Both the position numbers and the translations under genes were made by a program. Positions 19,771-32,981 of a DNA stretch of 64,000 nt are shown here, in pieces. The notes below the pieces were generated by a model, which had not been told where the DNA came from, did not search any database, and worked only from the letters and a program-made list of their open reading frames with translations. Numbering within the stretch: the stretch's first letter is position 1; each line of letters begins with the position of its first letter. Source of the DNA: Tetragonia tetragonoides (Eukaryota; Streptophyta; Magnoliopsida; Caryophyllales; Aizoaceae); contig CM076152.1 of the NCBI GenBank assembly GCA_038025085.1, forward strand, positions 38,753,501-38,817,500, given 5' to 3'.

Positions 19771-21632
19771 TGGTATCAGAGCGAGGATCAAGCTAAATCG
19801 ATTATTCTTTTCATCAATTCAATAATCTGTTCTTCAATCATTGATCATCAAGAAAATATCAAAATTCTCTGTTTTTCTTGTTCGTGATTTTCGTTCGCGA
19901 TTTTCTTCGCTCAAGACTCTTCAATCTTCGATCTTGATTCGATCGAGTTCATCAATCAGGTTTGATTCACAAAAATCGATTACAATTTCTCATATTAATT
20001 CTCCATTTTTTGGTTCATCGATCATCATCACACGAAAACACAAAAATTTCGCTCGTTATTTTTCTTCGCTCAACCTTCTGATCTTCGATCAGTTCATTTC
20101 GATTGCATCAAATCATCAAAAATATTCGAGAATCACAAAATCATTCACGAATCTCAGTTTCTTTTCTTAATTTCTTTCATTTTCGATCAAGTGTTCTTGA
20201 TTCAACCTTGATCAAGCTCAAAAAAAAAAAAAAAAAAAAAATCACAAAAAATATTCATTTGATTTTCGAACAAATTGATTTGTTTTCATCAATTGTTCTT
20301 GCTCATTTAACTGAGATTCGATCATCTTTCATCTAGATCAAGCATTCAATTGATCTAATTTCGAAGAAAAATAAATAAAAAAAAATTAGGTTTTCTAATT
20401 TCGCACACCAAGTGCTCGATGAAGTTCCTGAGTGAATTTCATCTTCAATTCACTCTGTTTTGAGAGATTATGTTCTGTTTCTTGAAGTCTTCTATGGCTA
20501 TGGCTTCGTATATTCATCATTATCACTCGGATCATCGAGTTGATTTTTCGCCGTCGATTGAGCGGTTCAATCTTCATCAAGATTTTCAGCGCTTTTCACC
20601 TTCTTGTCAAAGGTTTTGCGCTTCATTCAATCATTATCACTCGATTTTCGAGTTCATCTTTGTCACCGTTCATCTCTTATGAGAATTGTTGTTTAACCGG
20701 TTCATCTCTTATTATCACTCGTTTCATCGAGTTCTTGTCACCGTACTACTTCTCCTATGAGAGAATTCAATGTACGGATCATCTCCTCTTGACGTTTTGT
20801 CATCAGATTCACCAGGAAGTTCCCTGTTTATGAAGCCTTCAATGGCTCAGTTGGTTTGGGTTGATGTAGCATCAGTTACTAGTCCTTGGTGGATGTCATC
20901 GAGTTCATCATCTGCGGTTACGGCGTCATTATCGTCGGCCACATTGTCATCTCAACGAACTCAATCGAGGTCGTTTTCGGTTTTGGTTTGGTTCTCCATT
21001 GGTCTGGCAATCTGTTGATGCCCTAGCCTTTGGACTTTTCTTTTTTTTCTCATGCAGTGAGCTCATGTTCAAAGCTGGATGCTTGGAGTGCCCACTGTGT
21101 TGTGTGTTACTGTGGCTGTTGGTTCTCAATAGTTGTCTTCAGCTTGTGTTGGTGATTTCTGTCTGTAGTCTGTATGCCGTGCGTTTCTTCATCATGGGAC
21201 ATGGCTGTCAAGATTGATTGGTGTTCTTCAGAAAATTTTAGGCAGGAGCATGCTTTATATTCAAATAAGCCAATTTACAGTTGGTGATTCTTTTGGTGGT
21301 TGTCAGCATGTCAAATGTCTTTGGCAAAGGTGTTTGCTTTGGGTATGTATGTGTGACTGTGATACATATCAAATTGGCTTGAGGAGCTGGAGAAAGTCAG
21401 CTCAAAGTTCGAATCCAAATGGAATATGATGTGTTTATGTCTTGTGTACTGGATACTCATCCAGAGTACAAGAGTGCAGTTCAAGCAAGGTGATTGGCAA
21501 AGTGTTTTGGGTCTGGCATGCTTGTTGCTATGGTGGATCAAACCGGAAAGCATGGGATATCTTGTGATTCAGAGTTTCATTGTCTCCACTCTCCAAGTTG
21601 GAGGTATTTCATACCCTCCAACTTGAGGGGGA

Positions 21633-21837
21633 TGTTGGAGATATGCCATGTCACTACTTAGTTTGTTACAAAGTTGTTATTAGATTTAATATATAAGTCA
21701 TTAGTTCATATAATTAAATTACCCAATTCATTCATTCATAATCAATAAAGAAGCTTCCATTATTTAGCCCTTTCTCTCTCTAGAATTATCCCCAATTCAT
21801 TGTTGATTTTAGCTTGTTATGATCCTGATTTTCTACA
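21633..21837 (+). repeat. 3' LTR of the young element
   Basis: 205 bp, preceded by the polypurine tract (GAGGGGGA, 21625-21632) and followed by the TSD CTTGA. Confidence 0.9.
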
Positions 21838-22020
21838 CTTGACCCTGGAAAAAGTTGTATTAAACGGACCCTACATAGCAACATACTTTATGCTAGTGGG
21901 TTGATCAATATGGAAGATACAATGAGTTGAGTCAAAAATATTTTATCTCCAACTCAGCATCTCATCCAGTCTTCTTCTCCATCCGCTATCACAGAGACAA
22001 GGTAGACGGGGTCAGAAGGT

Positions 22021-22247
22021 TGGCCTGAAAGGGGTGGTGGAGTTGGTCGTGGGGTTGAAATTTCATGACAAAGGTCATGGGTTCAATTCTCACTAGGCCT
22101 CTTTGCTGAGCCTGTCTACAAGATTTATCTTGTTGGCTTGCCTGGTGTGTGTGGTTTGCAGGCTATTGCATACACTCGGGGTTTACCCGGTGCACACTCG
22201 AAGAGTAGTGGCTAAGGGTTCCTCGTATCAAAAAAAAAAAAAAAGAT
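22021..22247 (+). mobile_element. tRNA-derived SINE, copy 1
   Basis: A perfect 13-bp TSD (GGGGTCAGAAGGT at 22008-22020 and 22248-22260) brackets a 227-bp body ending in a run of A. Pol III boxes are visible: an A-box-like TGGTGGAGTTGG near 22035 and B-box GGTTCAATTCT near 22082. The body closely matches 58413-58631. Confidence 0.88.
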
Positions 22248-23265
22248 GGGGTCAGAAGGTATTTGAAGTTAATTGAACATGTGCTGAATGTCAGCTTATC
22301 ATCACTGGTTTGGGTATATGACCCAGGGGTACATCTTTGTAGCACTTATTCCTCAATGGAAGTGGCTCTTGTCGAATGACTCATGAAGTGGCTCTCCTGT
22401 GCATTTGAGGATGCTACATTGGAATTGGTAGAGGATATTGAGAAACAGCAACCCTACCTTGATCCTTGGGGTCAAGGATCATTTGGAGAGGGGAGTAACG
22501 GTGGAACTGCTGGGATGAAATCGACCATGGAAATTAATGACGTTAGTTTGTGCTCAGGTAGGAGAAAGAGGCAACAAAGAATATATGTAAAAACGAAATC
22601 TGAACTGGATGGGTGAAAATGATATATGCCTTGATAGAAATTATCTGCGTTACAATCTGGTGCGTAGTAGGATCTCAAAGAAAACTACTACAGATTTGCC
22701 TTATGTGGACTCTTGCGGAAGTTATTACTGTGTACCTTGACTAGACATGATTTAAGACAGAGATTTGCTGCAAGGTCCATAAAAACTTCCTCCAGTTTGT
22801 CACCACCAACTTACAAAATGGATATGCAGTCATCCATGAGATCAATGGATGCTTCAGGCGATTGGCATGTGCATATAAATTCAATTCCTGATTGTGCTAG
22901 GTTAACTGCAACAGCACATATGAAGACACTGACTAAATGGGGCCAAAATGTCCAGACCTATGACCATGTTTGTAGCAACAAGTGACTTCATGCCAGAAGT
23001 TCTCACATAAATATGGAGACATATATAACTATTGCTAGTGACCCTTCTTTAAGGGAAGTTCATACAGATTTGGCCAAACCGAGAGGGCAAGTTACAAAAG
23101 CCTATGTGCATGTATCTGGAAAGAACTTCAAAGTAAAAGAAGGGTTTTCGGTATTTGAATATGTGGTTCATTTACTTTACTAGAACTAGATTGAAAAATA
23201 ATCAAGGCCAATTTTTTCACTTCCAAGTCGGTAATCTAAATAGCTAGACCCTTTAGCTTTTCTGG

Positions 23266-23345
23266 CGATACGCACGGAAATGGTAGACACGCGAGACTCA
23301 AAATCTTGTGCTAAAGAGCGTGGAGGTTTGAGTCCTCCACGATAC
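23266..23345 (+). pseudogene. tRNA-Leu(CAA) pseudogene, plastid type
   Basis: The core AAATGGTAGACACGCGAG, anticodon loop ACTCAAAAT (anticodon CAA), variable arm TGCTAAAGAGCG and T arm GGAGGTTTGAGTCCTCC match the plastid trnL-CAA pattern. The acceptor stem does not pair and the D-arm start is altered, so it is not a working tRNA. It is most simply an old transfer of plastid DNA to the nucleus. I could not identify any flanking plastid sequence. Confidence 0.65.
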
Positions 23346-23599
23346 AGAAGAAAGAGTTCGGGAATTCCTAAATATGTGGCACATTGTAACTGTGGTATTT
23401 TGGTTGGTTAAGGGGAATAGACCTCTGCCGAGAAAGCTGCTTGGGAAGAAGATAACTTAACCTTGAAGCATACTTGATCCTTGGGTCAAGGATCTTTCCA
23501 AGGGGAAGGCATTGTTACAAACCCAATATTTTAGATGCTTGAAAAATCCACCAATGAAAACACTCAGTATTGGTTGTTCTTTCTATCAAACAATTCTTC

Positions 23600-23900
23600 A
23601 GGTTATTTAGCTAAAATTGGTTAACCGGTGCTAATTCATTGCAACCTTAATCAATTTCAACCCAAAATATTCAGGTGGGTAACAGATTCAAGCAACAAAA
23701 AGTCAACAACAATATAAACCAACAAACAATTGGGGAAAAACATCATAGAATAATAGATTAGGGTTTAAGAATTACCTGGAAATCAGCTATAGATCATGAA
23801 TTTGGTGATAGCATGCCTTTGATTGAGCCCCAAAATGAATCCATGTTTTTGATTTACGATGTCAGTCCTAAGTTCTAGCAGCAGCAACGGAAAGAGACAG
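23600..23900 (-). pseudogene. Orphan 5' end of another TCP/WRKY-LRR family gene
   Basis: 23600-23775 matches the TCP-LRR leader intron (18710-18870; shared words GGTTAAC, AACAATTGGGG and GGGTTTAAGA). 23776-23880 matches the leader exon, with an intact donor (minus strand CCAG|GTAATT). No coding region follows on the minus strand; instead there is the old LTR element. Its counterpart at 19250-19325 suggests that the insertion split this remnant. Confidence 0.55.
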
Positions 23901-24007
23901 CTGAGGGAATGGCGCGGCAACAAAAGGCCTCTCTTTAGAGAAGGGGATTTTCAACTGTATTAAAATTTCAAGACTTTAGGTGTTAAAAATAAGTGCTCTA
24001 TTCAATA

Positions 24008-24259
24008 CTTCCTCCGTCTCATAAAATGTTAAAACTAGTTTTTTCAAGGTCAAACTTTACAAACTTTGATCATAAATATGTTAAAAAATGTAAAGATTTA
24101 TAATGTAAAAATACTTTTGTTGGATTCATCTTAAATAGTACTTTCAAGAAATCAAAATTTTATAATTAAAATATTCATATAATTGTAATTATTTACACAA
24201 AGTAGTGTCTTGAAAACCGTGAAAAAACTAGTATAAACATTTTCATGGGACGGAGGAAG
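24008..24259. mobile_element. Stowaway-type MITE
   Basis: The 252-bp element starts CTTCCTCCGTCTCATAAAAT, ends ATTTTCATGGGACGGAGGAAG and is flanked by TA (24006-24007 and 24260-24261). The inverted ends extend for almost 40 bp. This is typical of Tc1/mariner-related Stowaway elements. Confidence 0.85.
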
Positions 24260-24261
24260 TA

Positions 24262-24703
24262 CTTAAAATTAGAACGAAAAAAAATCATCTTATTTTTTGG
24301 AGTAAAAAAAAAAACAACTTTTTTAAAATAACTATGAAATTTCAACTTTTAAGTCACGAACTCAACAACTGAAGCCACTTTCCGATAATTTTGCTCTTAG
24401 CTGACCTTTATTTGAAAGTAAACGAAATTTTGGCTAAAAGAGTAAAACTCTCTAAAATTTACCACTAGTTGTCAGGAACCCCATTAAAAACATGATTTTT
24501 GTTCAGTACACCTTTTAAAAATTTAGTCATGACTCTCTAAACCCATTTTCGGCCAACTTTCAGACTTATATGACCAATATAACCTTGGGTATTATGCACG
24601 TGAGTCACTCCCTAGTTACTAGTGTTCCTCTAGTTACATCGTTAGATAGCACGGTTTCTGCAGCAACTTAACACCTCCCTAGTCACTCAAAACTCAAAAC
24701 AAT
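24262..24703. other. Intergenic region
   Basis: AT-rich sequence between two MITEs. No gene, RNA or repeat is recognised. Confidence 0.4.
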
Positions 24704-25525
<822 letters not shown>

Positions 25526-27937
25526 AATATGATATAGTTACAGTGGCAGTTTGGATCATTCATCAAAATTGGCAATTTATAATTTCTAAATGTCTTAGCA
25601 AAGTGAAGTCATGCAAGACAGTTTGATCAACTCAGGGCAAGCCTACATTTGTTCACTGTGTAATGATCTAAGACTGAGATCTTGTAGACAAGGAATCCTC
25701 CAAAATGGTGGGAGTTCAGTGTTATGAGACCAATTGTGCAAAATAAGTACATATTCTGAGGATGACATGAAGCTACTATCAAATTTAGCTCCAAAATCCA
25801 ATTCCACAGTAATTTGTCACCCTTAATACATAATAACAAATTAACAATACTATAAGCTATATCTCTTATGGATCAGTTGATTCTTCTGTGGCCACACATG
25901 CTTTACAACCTGTGCCTGTCACAGTTGACATAAAATCTGTTTATTAACATGTCAATTTCATCAGGACATGACATAACCCAATCTGTTCCAAGCACTACAA
26001 AAGTTTACAAAAGAATAAGAGCTTGGACACACAGAGCTAGCTTGCTGGTTCTGTTATTAGAATTCAATCATTCATAGAGAGGATCTGCATGATTTATGCA
26101 TTACAGAAAATTACGTGTTCGCGATTGACAGGTGAAATTCTAATGTCAGGAAGATTTCCTCAAAAGTGTTTGATAGGCTTCCACATTTTCACCATTGCAA
26201 TGTCTTCTCATTCTCTGACTACACCTACACCATATACATAGTCATATAGACAATCACAAACAGCAAAAAATTAAAAGCTTGTTTGTTAAATGTGTTACAG
26301 GAAACCCCAAATTGTTACTCTCATTACCTTAAAAAATGTATGTAATATACAGCATCTTCAACAGCAACCTGAATGAAATCCCCTCTTTAAACAGAAGCTA
26401 AGGCTACAACTTTAGTATAAATTAAAGGACTTTGATCTTGTTTGTCATAGATATAGTGAAAGTTTAATATAATGTTTAGTAGGAAAAACATAGTATTAGG
26501 ATAGAGCTTAATTATATGCATTTTACTTGACAAATTAGTAAACCAAGATAACAATACTGTCACTTGCTCAAGGCCGTGGCTAGCCTCGGGCGTCGGGCCA
26601 TTTAGGCCTTCGCCTAAGGCCCTGTGACGTAAAAAGGCATAAATTTTTATATTTTATTCTTAAAACCTTGAATTGTGATGGCAAATCATTTGCGGTCACT
26701 AGGTTTTCTACTACGCCTCTTAAAAATTTCGCCAAAGGCCCCAACTCCTTGGAGACGGCCCTGCTGGTTGTCTATGCTTCTGAGAGTGAGATGCATACAC
26801 TAGATGTCGCTGTTATAGTATCATTTCATCATTATCAGTGGAATTTGTTACAGTTGTTTATGTACCAAAAGCATCATCTCCAATTGGTTTGGTTTTCAAT
26901 TTATGTCCATTTAGTCAAAATCATCATATGAAAGAGGCTTTGCAATCTTTTCACCATCTAATTGTTGCCATCAAAGTGACCTGGCTAATGCAGATAAGCA
27001 TATGCTTTTGTATGCTTTTAGAGACTAACTTACCAATATTGGGATTTGCTCATTTGCTGGACCAAAAAGACTAAAGAATCAAAAAATAAATATATAACTA
27101 GTTACATTCCCCGTGCGATACATGGTTTGTGTGTTAATATTAAATAAAATAGTTTCATTCATACAAAATTCCAAGAAATTTTTCGCATATGTTAAATCTG
27201 AATACAAAATCATCTTTTATGAATCTTTCCCTGGATATGGTACAAACCTACAACATTGAATCGATTGTAGGGCAGAATACCAAAATATACAATGATATAA
27301 CCTGATTTATACAACCTAACTTGTTTATTCTTTTTGTCGCAATTTACCCCAGTCTCTAGTGTCCAATATGGCTAGTCCAAAAGACCACCTCCACCACTAT
27401 TACTACTTTTTGCTCTGCAGTTTACTCCAATATACAATCCAAAAAAAAACATAACTACCTAAAGTTTAATTAGTTAACAACCATGTATCCCCATTCTTGA
27501 AAGTTAATACTTATCATTTCTATTATATATATAGAACAAATAATACAATAATTGAAATAAAAACGATGTACCCTTGGACCTCTATTGTTAAAATATGCAT
27601 GCATTTGCACAAAAAAAAATATAAAAATTCTAAAGGCCTAAATGCAATCTCTAGAAATCACGACTCAAATGTAATGAAGATTGCAAGTCATTTTACTTTT
27701 TTCCGTTTTTACGCTTCTACATTCGATTTGGGATAAATTTTTATTTTTGTTTAATTTTTACGAAGAGGGATAATATATAGTGGGATGTTAATAACTGCAT
27801 GAATTGTAAAAGTCTCTTACTTATTTATTTAAGGCATTAAGATTCATGTATGACTTACATGGCAATATGCTTACTTGGCAAGTCCTACGTGTCATTGTAG
27901 CATGTAACAACATTCCCACATATATATATAATAGATA
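25526..27937. other. Intergenic region with possible hAT-like remnant
   Basis: No gene is supported. 26569-26764 starts CAAGGCCGTGGC and ends GACGGCCCTG (complement CAGGGCCGTC). It has GGCCTTCGCCTAAGGCC and CGCCAAAGGCCCC inside, like GGCC-rich hAT-type MITE ends, but an 8-bp TSD is not convincing. The rest is AT-rich with no recognised content. Confidence 0.35.
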
Positions 27938-28297
27938 CTCCCTCCGGTCCACGGAAATCTTTACACTTTCCAATTATGTTTGGACCATGGAAATCTTTAC
28001 GTTTCCTTATATGGTAATGTATTTGAGCACCATTTTACCATTTTACCCCTCCTACCTTCTCACCCCCATGTGCAAGGAAATAAATAAAAAAAGATTTTTC
28101 ACCCCACTAGCTACAAAAGTAAGGAAAGTAATACAAAAGCAAGGAAAGCAATAAATACCAACTAAAATATTATTTTCTCTCTCTTAATACATCATGTGCT
28201 CTTTTAAGGGTAAATTTGGAATTTTTGTGCTAAAAAGTGTTTTCCTTAATATTAGTCATATTTTTCAAACGTCAAGATTTCCGTAGACAGGAGGGAG
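27938..28297. mobile_element. Stowaway-type MITE
   Basis: The element starts CTCCCTCCGGTCCACGGAAA, ends ATTTCCGTAGACAGGAGGGAG and is flanked by TA on both sides. About 360 bp, non-coding. Confidence 0.85.
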
Positions 28298-31200
28298 TAA
28301 TATGCTTTTTCTTGAATATTACTGGGGATAAGAGATTAATGATTGAATTTTTGGGATCATGATCCAATGAATATGATAGATGTTGGGTTTTGTATTTGTT
28401 GTTTCTGCTTTATATATCCTTTTCTTCAATCAAACGCAACACCATTAACACATCATTAAGATTCCCACTCCATCCATTTTTAGTTCTCTTTTTAGCTTTG
28501 ATCGATCGATCTATCCTAATCCTCTTTTTTACATCTTTTGAGGCATTTCAATTCTCCCACGTACGTGGCCTAAAAGTACACTCCTATTATCACATCCTAA
28601 GCACTTTTAGCACTACTAGAATTAAATTTTCAAACGAACCGTCTAGTATTGGTGATTCAATTTCATGCGTATCTTACTGGCAACCGCCTATCTCCAACAT
28701 GAAAATTTTCACTATCTTAAAATCGGTTCAATATAATAATATGATTATTGTCTCGCATATTATTAGTTATCTCAAACAGTTCAGTGGAAGAAAACACACC
28801 CTTAATCCATCATTTTAAAAATTTTAATCAATTATACGAACTATAATCATAAACACATACTAATGGGGAACCAGTACGTGCACTCACTGACTTGCAAATG
28901 CAAGTACAAATTGGGGTACTTCATATGACACATCCATTTCACTAGAGAGACTCATGTCCCCAAATTTCAATGCCCCTATGGCCCTAACAAATCTTATGCT
29001 TATGAGTTATGAGTAGTATGACACAAATCAGCCAAATAGGTCGTTTTCCCCCCAAATATAAAGGGAACCATATAGATCATATTGTAAACTCCTCGTCTTG
29101 ATATAACGCTAGAAATCTAAATCCATTGAGGTGATAATATCTTCCAAAATCACGTATTTTTAAATTAAGCGTAGTTATGAAGTCCACATTAGAAATTTAG
29201 AAAATATATAAGATGAACTCTATTAGGGATTAGATTATCACAACTTATTATACTCAAAAATTCGTATCAGGTTTCTATCAAAAAAAAAAATAAATTGTAT
29301 GAGGTGACTTTAAAACTACAATACAAGGATGCTTGCATAAAATCACTTCATATATTCGATATACGGAGTATATCTTTAAATCAGTTAAATAGAGCGTCAG
29401 CCAAATGGAAAGAGTTAAAAAATAAAAAATAAAAAAGTCAATAAATACAGCTAGATCGACTGATTTATCTAACATGGGCCCATGGCCCAAGTATAATGCC
29501 AACGACAACAGTGGGCTAATATTCCTAAAGCATACTTCTGGTTAGTGTTATATAGAGCCCGATAAGGGGTAGCCAACAAGGACGGGCCCACAACATTTGG
29601 CCCACAGCATTTGGCTTATTGTGTGTCTCTAAAATGGGGTTAATCAAAAGTCCAATTAAAATCTCTTTCTCAATTCTTCATCTATCAATATCATGATTAG
29701 GGCCTCACATACATACCGCGTCATCGTCTCATCTGTCCACGTTATTGCCTGACTCATTGCTGTCGCACTCTCACACAGTCGCACCTCCTCTCTCGCTTTC
29801 CTTCACCGTTGTTATTTACTTGGTATTTTGATTTGGTAATCCAAATCTTTAAACACTTTTGTACCTTAATTCTTATCCCACTGTATTATTTCTAGAAAGC
29901 AAGGAATATTATTGGACCTTAAGGATCGTTATCTTCACTCAAAAATAAAAAAGGATCATTTTGCCAGCTATCCTTTCCTTGTCCTCTTTTTCTATTGTGT
30001 TTCCAATAGACCAATACTCTCTTCTTTTTCTTTGTTTTTTTTAGAGTTGGAAACAGGGTGTTTGGAAACCCGAATGACCTTTTTAGAGCATTGGAGATAC
30101 TCTAGGGTCATCATATATGCCATAGAGAAGTTGGTAAAATTTACCACTAGGCCTCAGGATGCCAAAAAATCATAGACATCCACGTTTTTTGGGCTTTCGG
30201 AAAGCTCTAAAACCGTGAAACAAATGTGTATATTTTAACACCACATTGCACGAGACACCCATAGACGACATGGGAGTTCTCCGAGATCGTTATCGAGTCC
30301 CTAGTGGACTTTGACAGTTGTTTTACCAAACACTACTCGTTCTAATGCCCAAAACACCTGAATAATTGGTGAAATCAGAGTTCGGGGATCTGGATGGTCT
30401 TTATAGGGGCCCAATGCTTTGTTATAGTCCAATTGCACCTTTGTTCCCTTCCCCCCCACCCAAGATAGGAGATGGAATCCTCTTCGATCAATCTCTCCAA
30501 TACCTCACAAAACATAATAAAAAAATATATATTATTTTTTCTTTCTTTTTTATTTTGATCTTTGTAATATATTGGGGGATTATTGGATGAGTGATTGGAG
30601 AAGATCTCATCTCCAGTGTTTTCTTTTAGTTGCCACAAAGTACAAGTACATAAGATCCTTTTGTTCCATCCTTATTAATTAGTGCTTCTTGTACTGCAAA
30701 TTTACAATGAACACTTCAAATAATATACGGTTAATTCCAATGGTGAAGAACTAAAAGGAGGCTAGTACTAGAGTATAGAAATGAGCTTTTCGATCGTGGA
30801 TGTGGACTCACCATATATACTGTATGTTATGCAACGTTATCAAAATAATTCAAACGTTCATCACGGCTAGGGCCACACTATTTCGTGAAAGTGACAACAA
30901 CACATAAAAGACTACATGAACGATGAACACGGGTAGAAAGTTTAGCTTATTCAGCGCGCTATTCGATCGGGCCGGGATGCCATTTAATTGGCAGTTTGGC
31001 ACTACGCACAAGCCGATCAAAGGTTGAACATGAGAAAGATATTGACTTCAAAAATCATCGTTACACCTAAATAACCAATAATTTAGAAGACAAACTTCAT
31101 CTTTATTTACACTCTTTTAACCAAAAATGTCTTGTCTAAATCGAGCAATGCCGCACTTTTATGAGTCGGACCTTGAAATTAAAACATATGTAGCATATCA

Positions 31201-31408
31201 CATTTCACGATGAATTGGAGCGCGTCGGGCATCATGAGAAATAGTTGTTGTTTCGATTTTAATTTAGTGTGGATGGAAAATTACAATGCCTAAATTAAGT
31301 AAATTAAAAGTTATTTATGATTTCACCTTGTATAATTGAGCAAATAAAACGACTAAAAAGAATGTATATTAAATAATTCATGATGACTATCAATACTTGA
31401 TTCATTTA
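28298..31408. other. Non-coding region
   Basis: About 3.1 kb of AT-rich DNA. Open frames here are short and show no recognisable domain. 29460-29490 has a GGGCCCATGGCCC palindrome, and 29700-29800 is slightly GC-richer, but nothing can be assigned. It ends at the TTA target site of the split MITE. Confidence 0.4.
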
Positions 31409-31491
31409 AGCTCCGTTTGATTCACCTGGATAAAACTGATTTGAACTGATCTAAACTGAACTGAACTGAATTGATTTTTTAAACTTGACCG
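31409..31491. mobile_element. MITE, left part (split by the copia element)
   Basis: It begins AGCTCCGTTTGATTCACC just after a TTA (31406-31408). Its partner end, GGTGAATCAAACAGAATC followed by TTA, lies at 50241-50258. Both arms share CTGAACTGAACTGAA runs. The copia element inserted between them, duplicating TTAAC. Confidence 0.7.
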
Positions 31492-31496
31492 TTAAC

Positions 31497-31694
31497 TATT
31501 GGGAATCTGATTATATTAGGGGATAATGTGAATTATGGAAATATTTCTATTGTATATGTTAGAGTTAGATTACGTATATATCTCCTCTTGTACTTAGAGT
31601 TAGATTAGGAATATATCTCTGTACGTGTGGCTATATATATGTTGTATCTCTGTTATTCAATACAGATTCAGAGTTTTCCTCTGTCAATTTATCA
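31497..31694 (+). repeat. 5' LTR of the copia element
   Basis: 198 bp, with TATATATG and a TTATTCAATAC motif near its end. It lacks the 16 bp (TTGCAGCCCAAGGTAG) found in the 3' LTR. Confidence 0.9.
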
Positions 31695-31806
31695 TGGTAT
31701 GAGAGCTGAGTTCCCATTAAAGTTTTTTTTCCTCTTGTTCATATTACCTTCCCTGCGTTCTTTGTTTATCCTCACCTATACAACCGGTTTCTACGTGGCT
31801 GTAACC

Positions 31807-32981
31807 ATGACCGGCGACGAGGCGAAGACTACCGAAACTACACCGCCCCCTATTGGCCCCTATACTCTCATGTCAGGAGATAATCCTGGTGCTCTTATTA
31901 CTCATGTTTAATTAAAGGGTGATAATTATGATGAGTGGTCTATGGCCATTCGTACAGCTCTTCGGGCCAAACGAAAATTCGGGTTTGTTGAAGGAACTGT
32001 TCAACGACCAGCAAATACTAATTCCAATATAGAAGATTGGTGGATGATCAATTCTATGGTGGTTTCTTGGCTATTCAACACTATAGAACCTTCCCTTCGA
32101 TCTCAAATTACTTATGTTGAGGTTGCTAAGGATCAACGGTTCTCCATCGCCAACGGGCCGCGTGTTCAACAACTCAAGGAGGATATCACGTTGTGCAAGC
32201 AATCTGGACAGCCTGTTATCACTTACTTTGGGCGCTTAAAGAAACTTTGGGATGAATTGGGGAATTACGAACGTCTTCCAGTTTGTCGGTGCTCCGGGTG
32301 TAAGTGCGGTATCACAAACGAACTCATCAAACGTCAAGATGTTGATCAAATACATCAATTTGTTATGGGTTTGGATGATTCTTCTTTTCGCACTATTAAG
32401 TCTCATACTCTCTCCATCGATCCACTTCCGAGCGTAAGTGTCGCCTATTCTATGGTCGTCCGTGAGGAGCGTCTTCATCAAATCACCAAGCAAAACGATG
32501 CAAGGGGCGAAGCTGTCAGCTTTGCCACCCGTACGGCCCGCTCGGCAACGGTCCCTCCTCAGCCTAAGGGTGGTCGCACACCTCTTGAATGCACTGCCTG
32601 CCTTTCACATACTCATACTGCTGATCATTGCTACGCTCTTCATGACTATACCGATTGGTGGACTGCTCCGAAACCCTCTTTTTCCGAACATCGGGTTCTC
32701 AACACCAAAGGTACTGATGGTGAGTGGCCAAGGTCTGGGCAGCAGGACAACCGCAACAGATTTTTTGGTCGTGGTGGTAGCAGCACACGTGACAGCGACA
32801 AAGGTCGAGGAGCACCACCTCGGGCAAACGCTACTCAACGTAACCAGGATTTTGCTGCTTCTTCCTCAAATAGTTCCAATTCTACAGAAGATGTGTTGAA
32901 AGCTCTTCTTCATGCCCTTACTGTTAAAAATAGCCCAAATCAATCTGGTAAGCCACGTGATGATTTTTGGTTACTCGATAC
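31807..32981 (+). pseudogene. gag: Copia gag, interrupted
   Basis: The frame opens at ATG 31807 (MTGDEAKTTE...). A TAA at 31909 breaks it just before the conserved LKGDNYDEWS. It is then open through the copia gag core (WWMINSMVVSWL, TYFGRLKKLWDEL, FVMGLD) and a zinc-knuckle-like CTACLSHTHTADHC. It ends at the gypsy insertion, between the Asp-Thr and the Gly-Ala-Ser of the protease active-site motif. It would form the virus-like particle shell. The nonsense codon and the insertion prevent a full product. Confidence 0.88.

Larger units (their letters stand above)
19566..21837 (+). mobile_element. Young non-autonomous LTR element (TRIM/LARD-like)
   Basis: Two direct 205-bp repeats (19566-19770 and 21633-21837) read as identical. 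They begin TGTTGGAGATATG and end TTTTCTACA. A perfect 5-bp TSD CTTGA flanks the element (19561-19565 and 21838-21842). TGGTATCAGAGC directly after the left LTR is the primer-binding site for initiator tRNA-Met, and ACTTGAGGGGGA before the right LTR is the polypurine tract. The 1862-bp interior has no gag or pol, only short AT-rich frames. The tail before the tract looks copia-derived. It must have moved using another element's enzymes. Confidence 0.9.
19336..23590 (+). mobile_element. Old, decayed LTR element, interrupted
   Basis: The segment from 19336 (GGTTATGAACCCAATATTTTAG, then AAAATCCATCAACGAAAACACTCACTATA) is repeated in shorter form from about 23512 (TGTTACAAACCCAATATTTTAG, then AAAATCCACCAATGAAAACACTCAGTATT). 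The right copy is preceded by a purine-rich CCAAGGGGAAGGCAT like a polypurine tract. I read these as the two LTRs of one old element. The 2.27-kb LTR element at 19566 and the SINE at 22021 inserted into it. 22380-23200 has no recognisable gag or pol. Boundaries are approximate. Confidence 0.45.

Noticed and set aside
22383..22985. Two short plus frames in the old LTR element
   Set aside because: No similarity to gag, pol or any family I know, and the frame is not maintained.
23266..23345. Functional tRNA gene
   Set aside because: The acceptor stem does not pair, so it is listed as a pseudogene.
26569..26764. hAT element with GGCC-rich ends
   Set aside because: The ends are only partly inverted and no 8-bp TSD is convincing, so it is mentioned only as a possible remnant.
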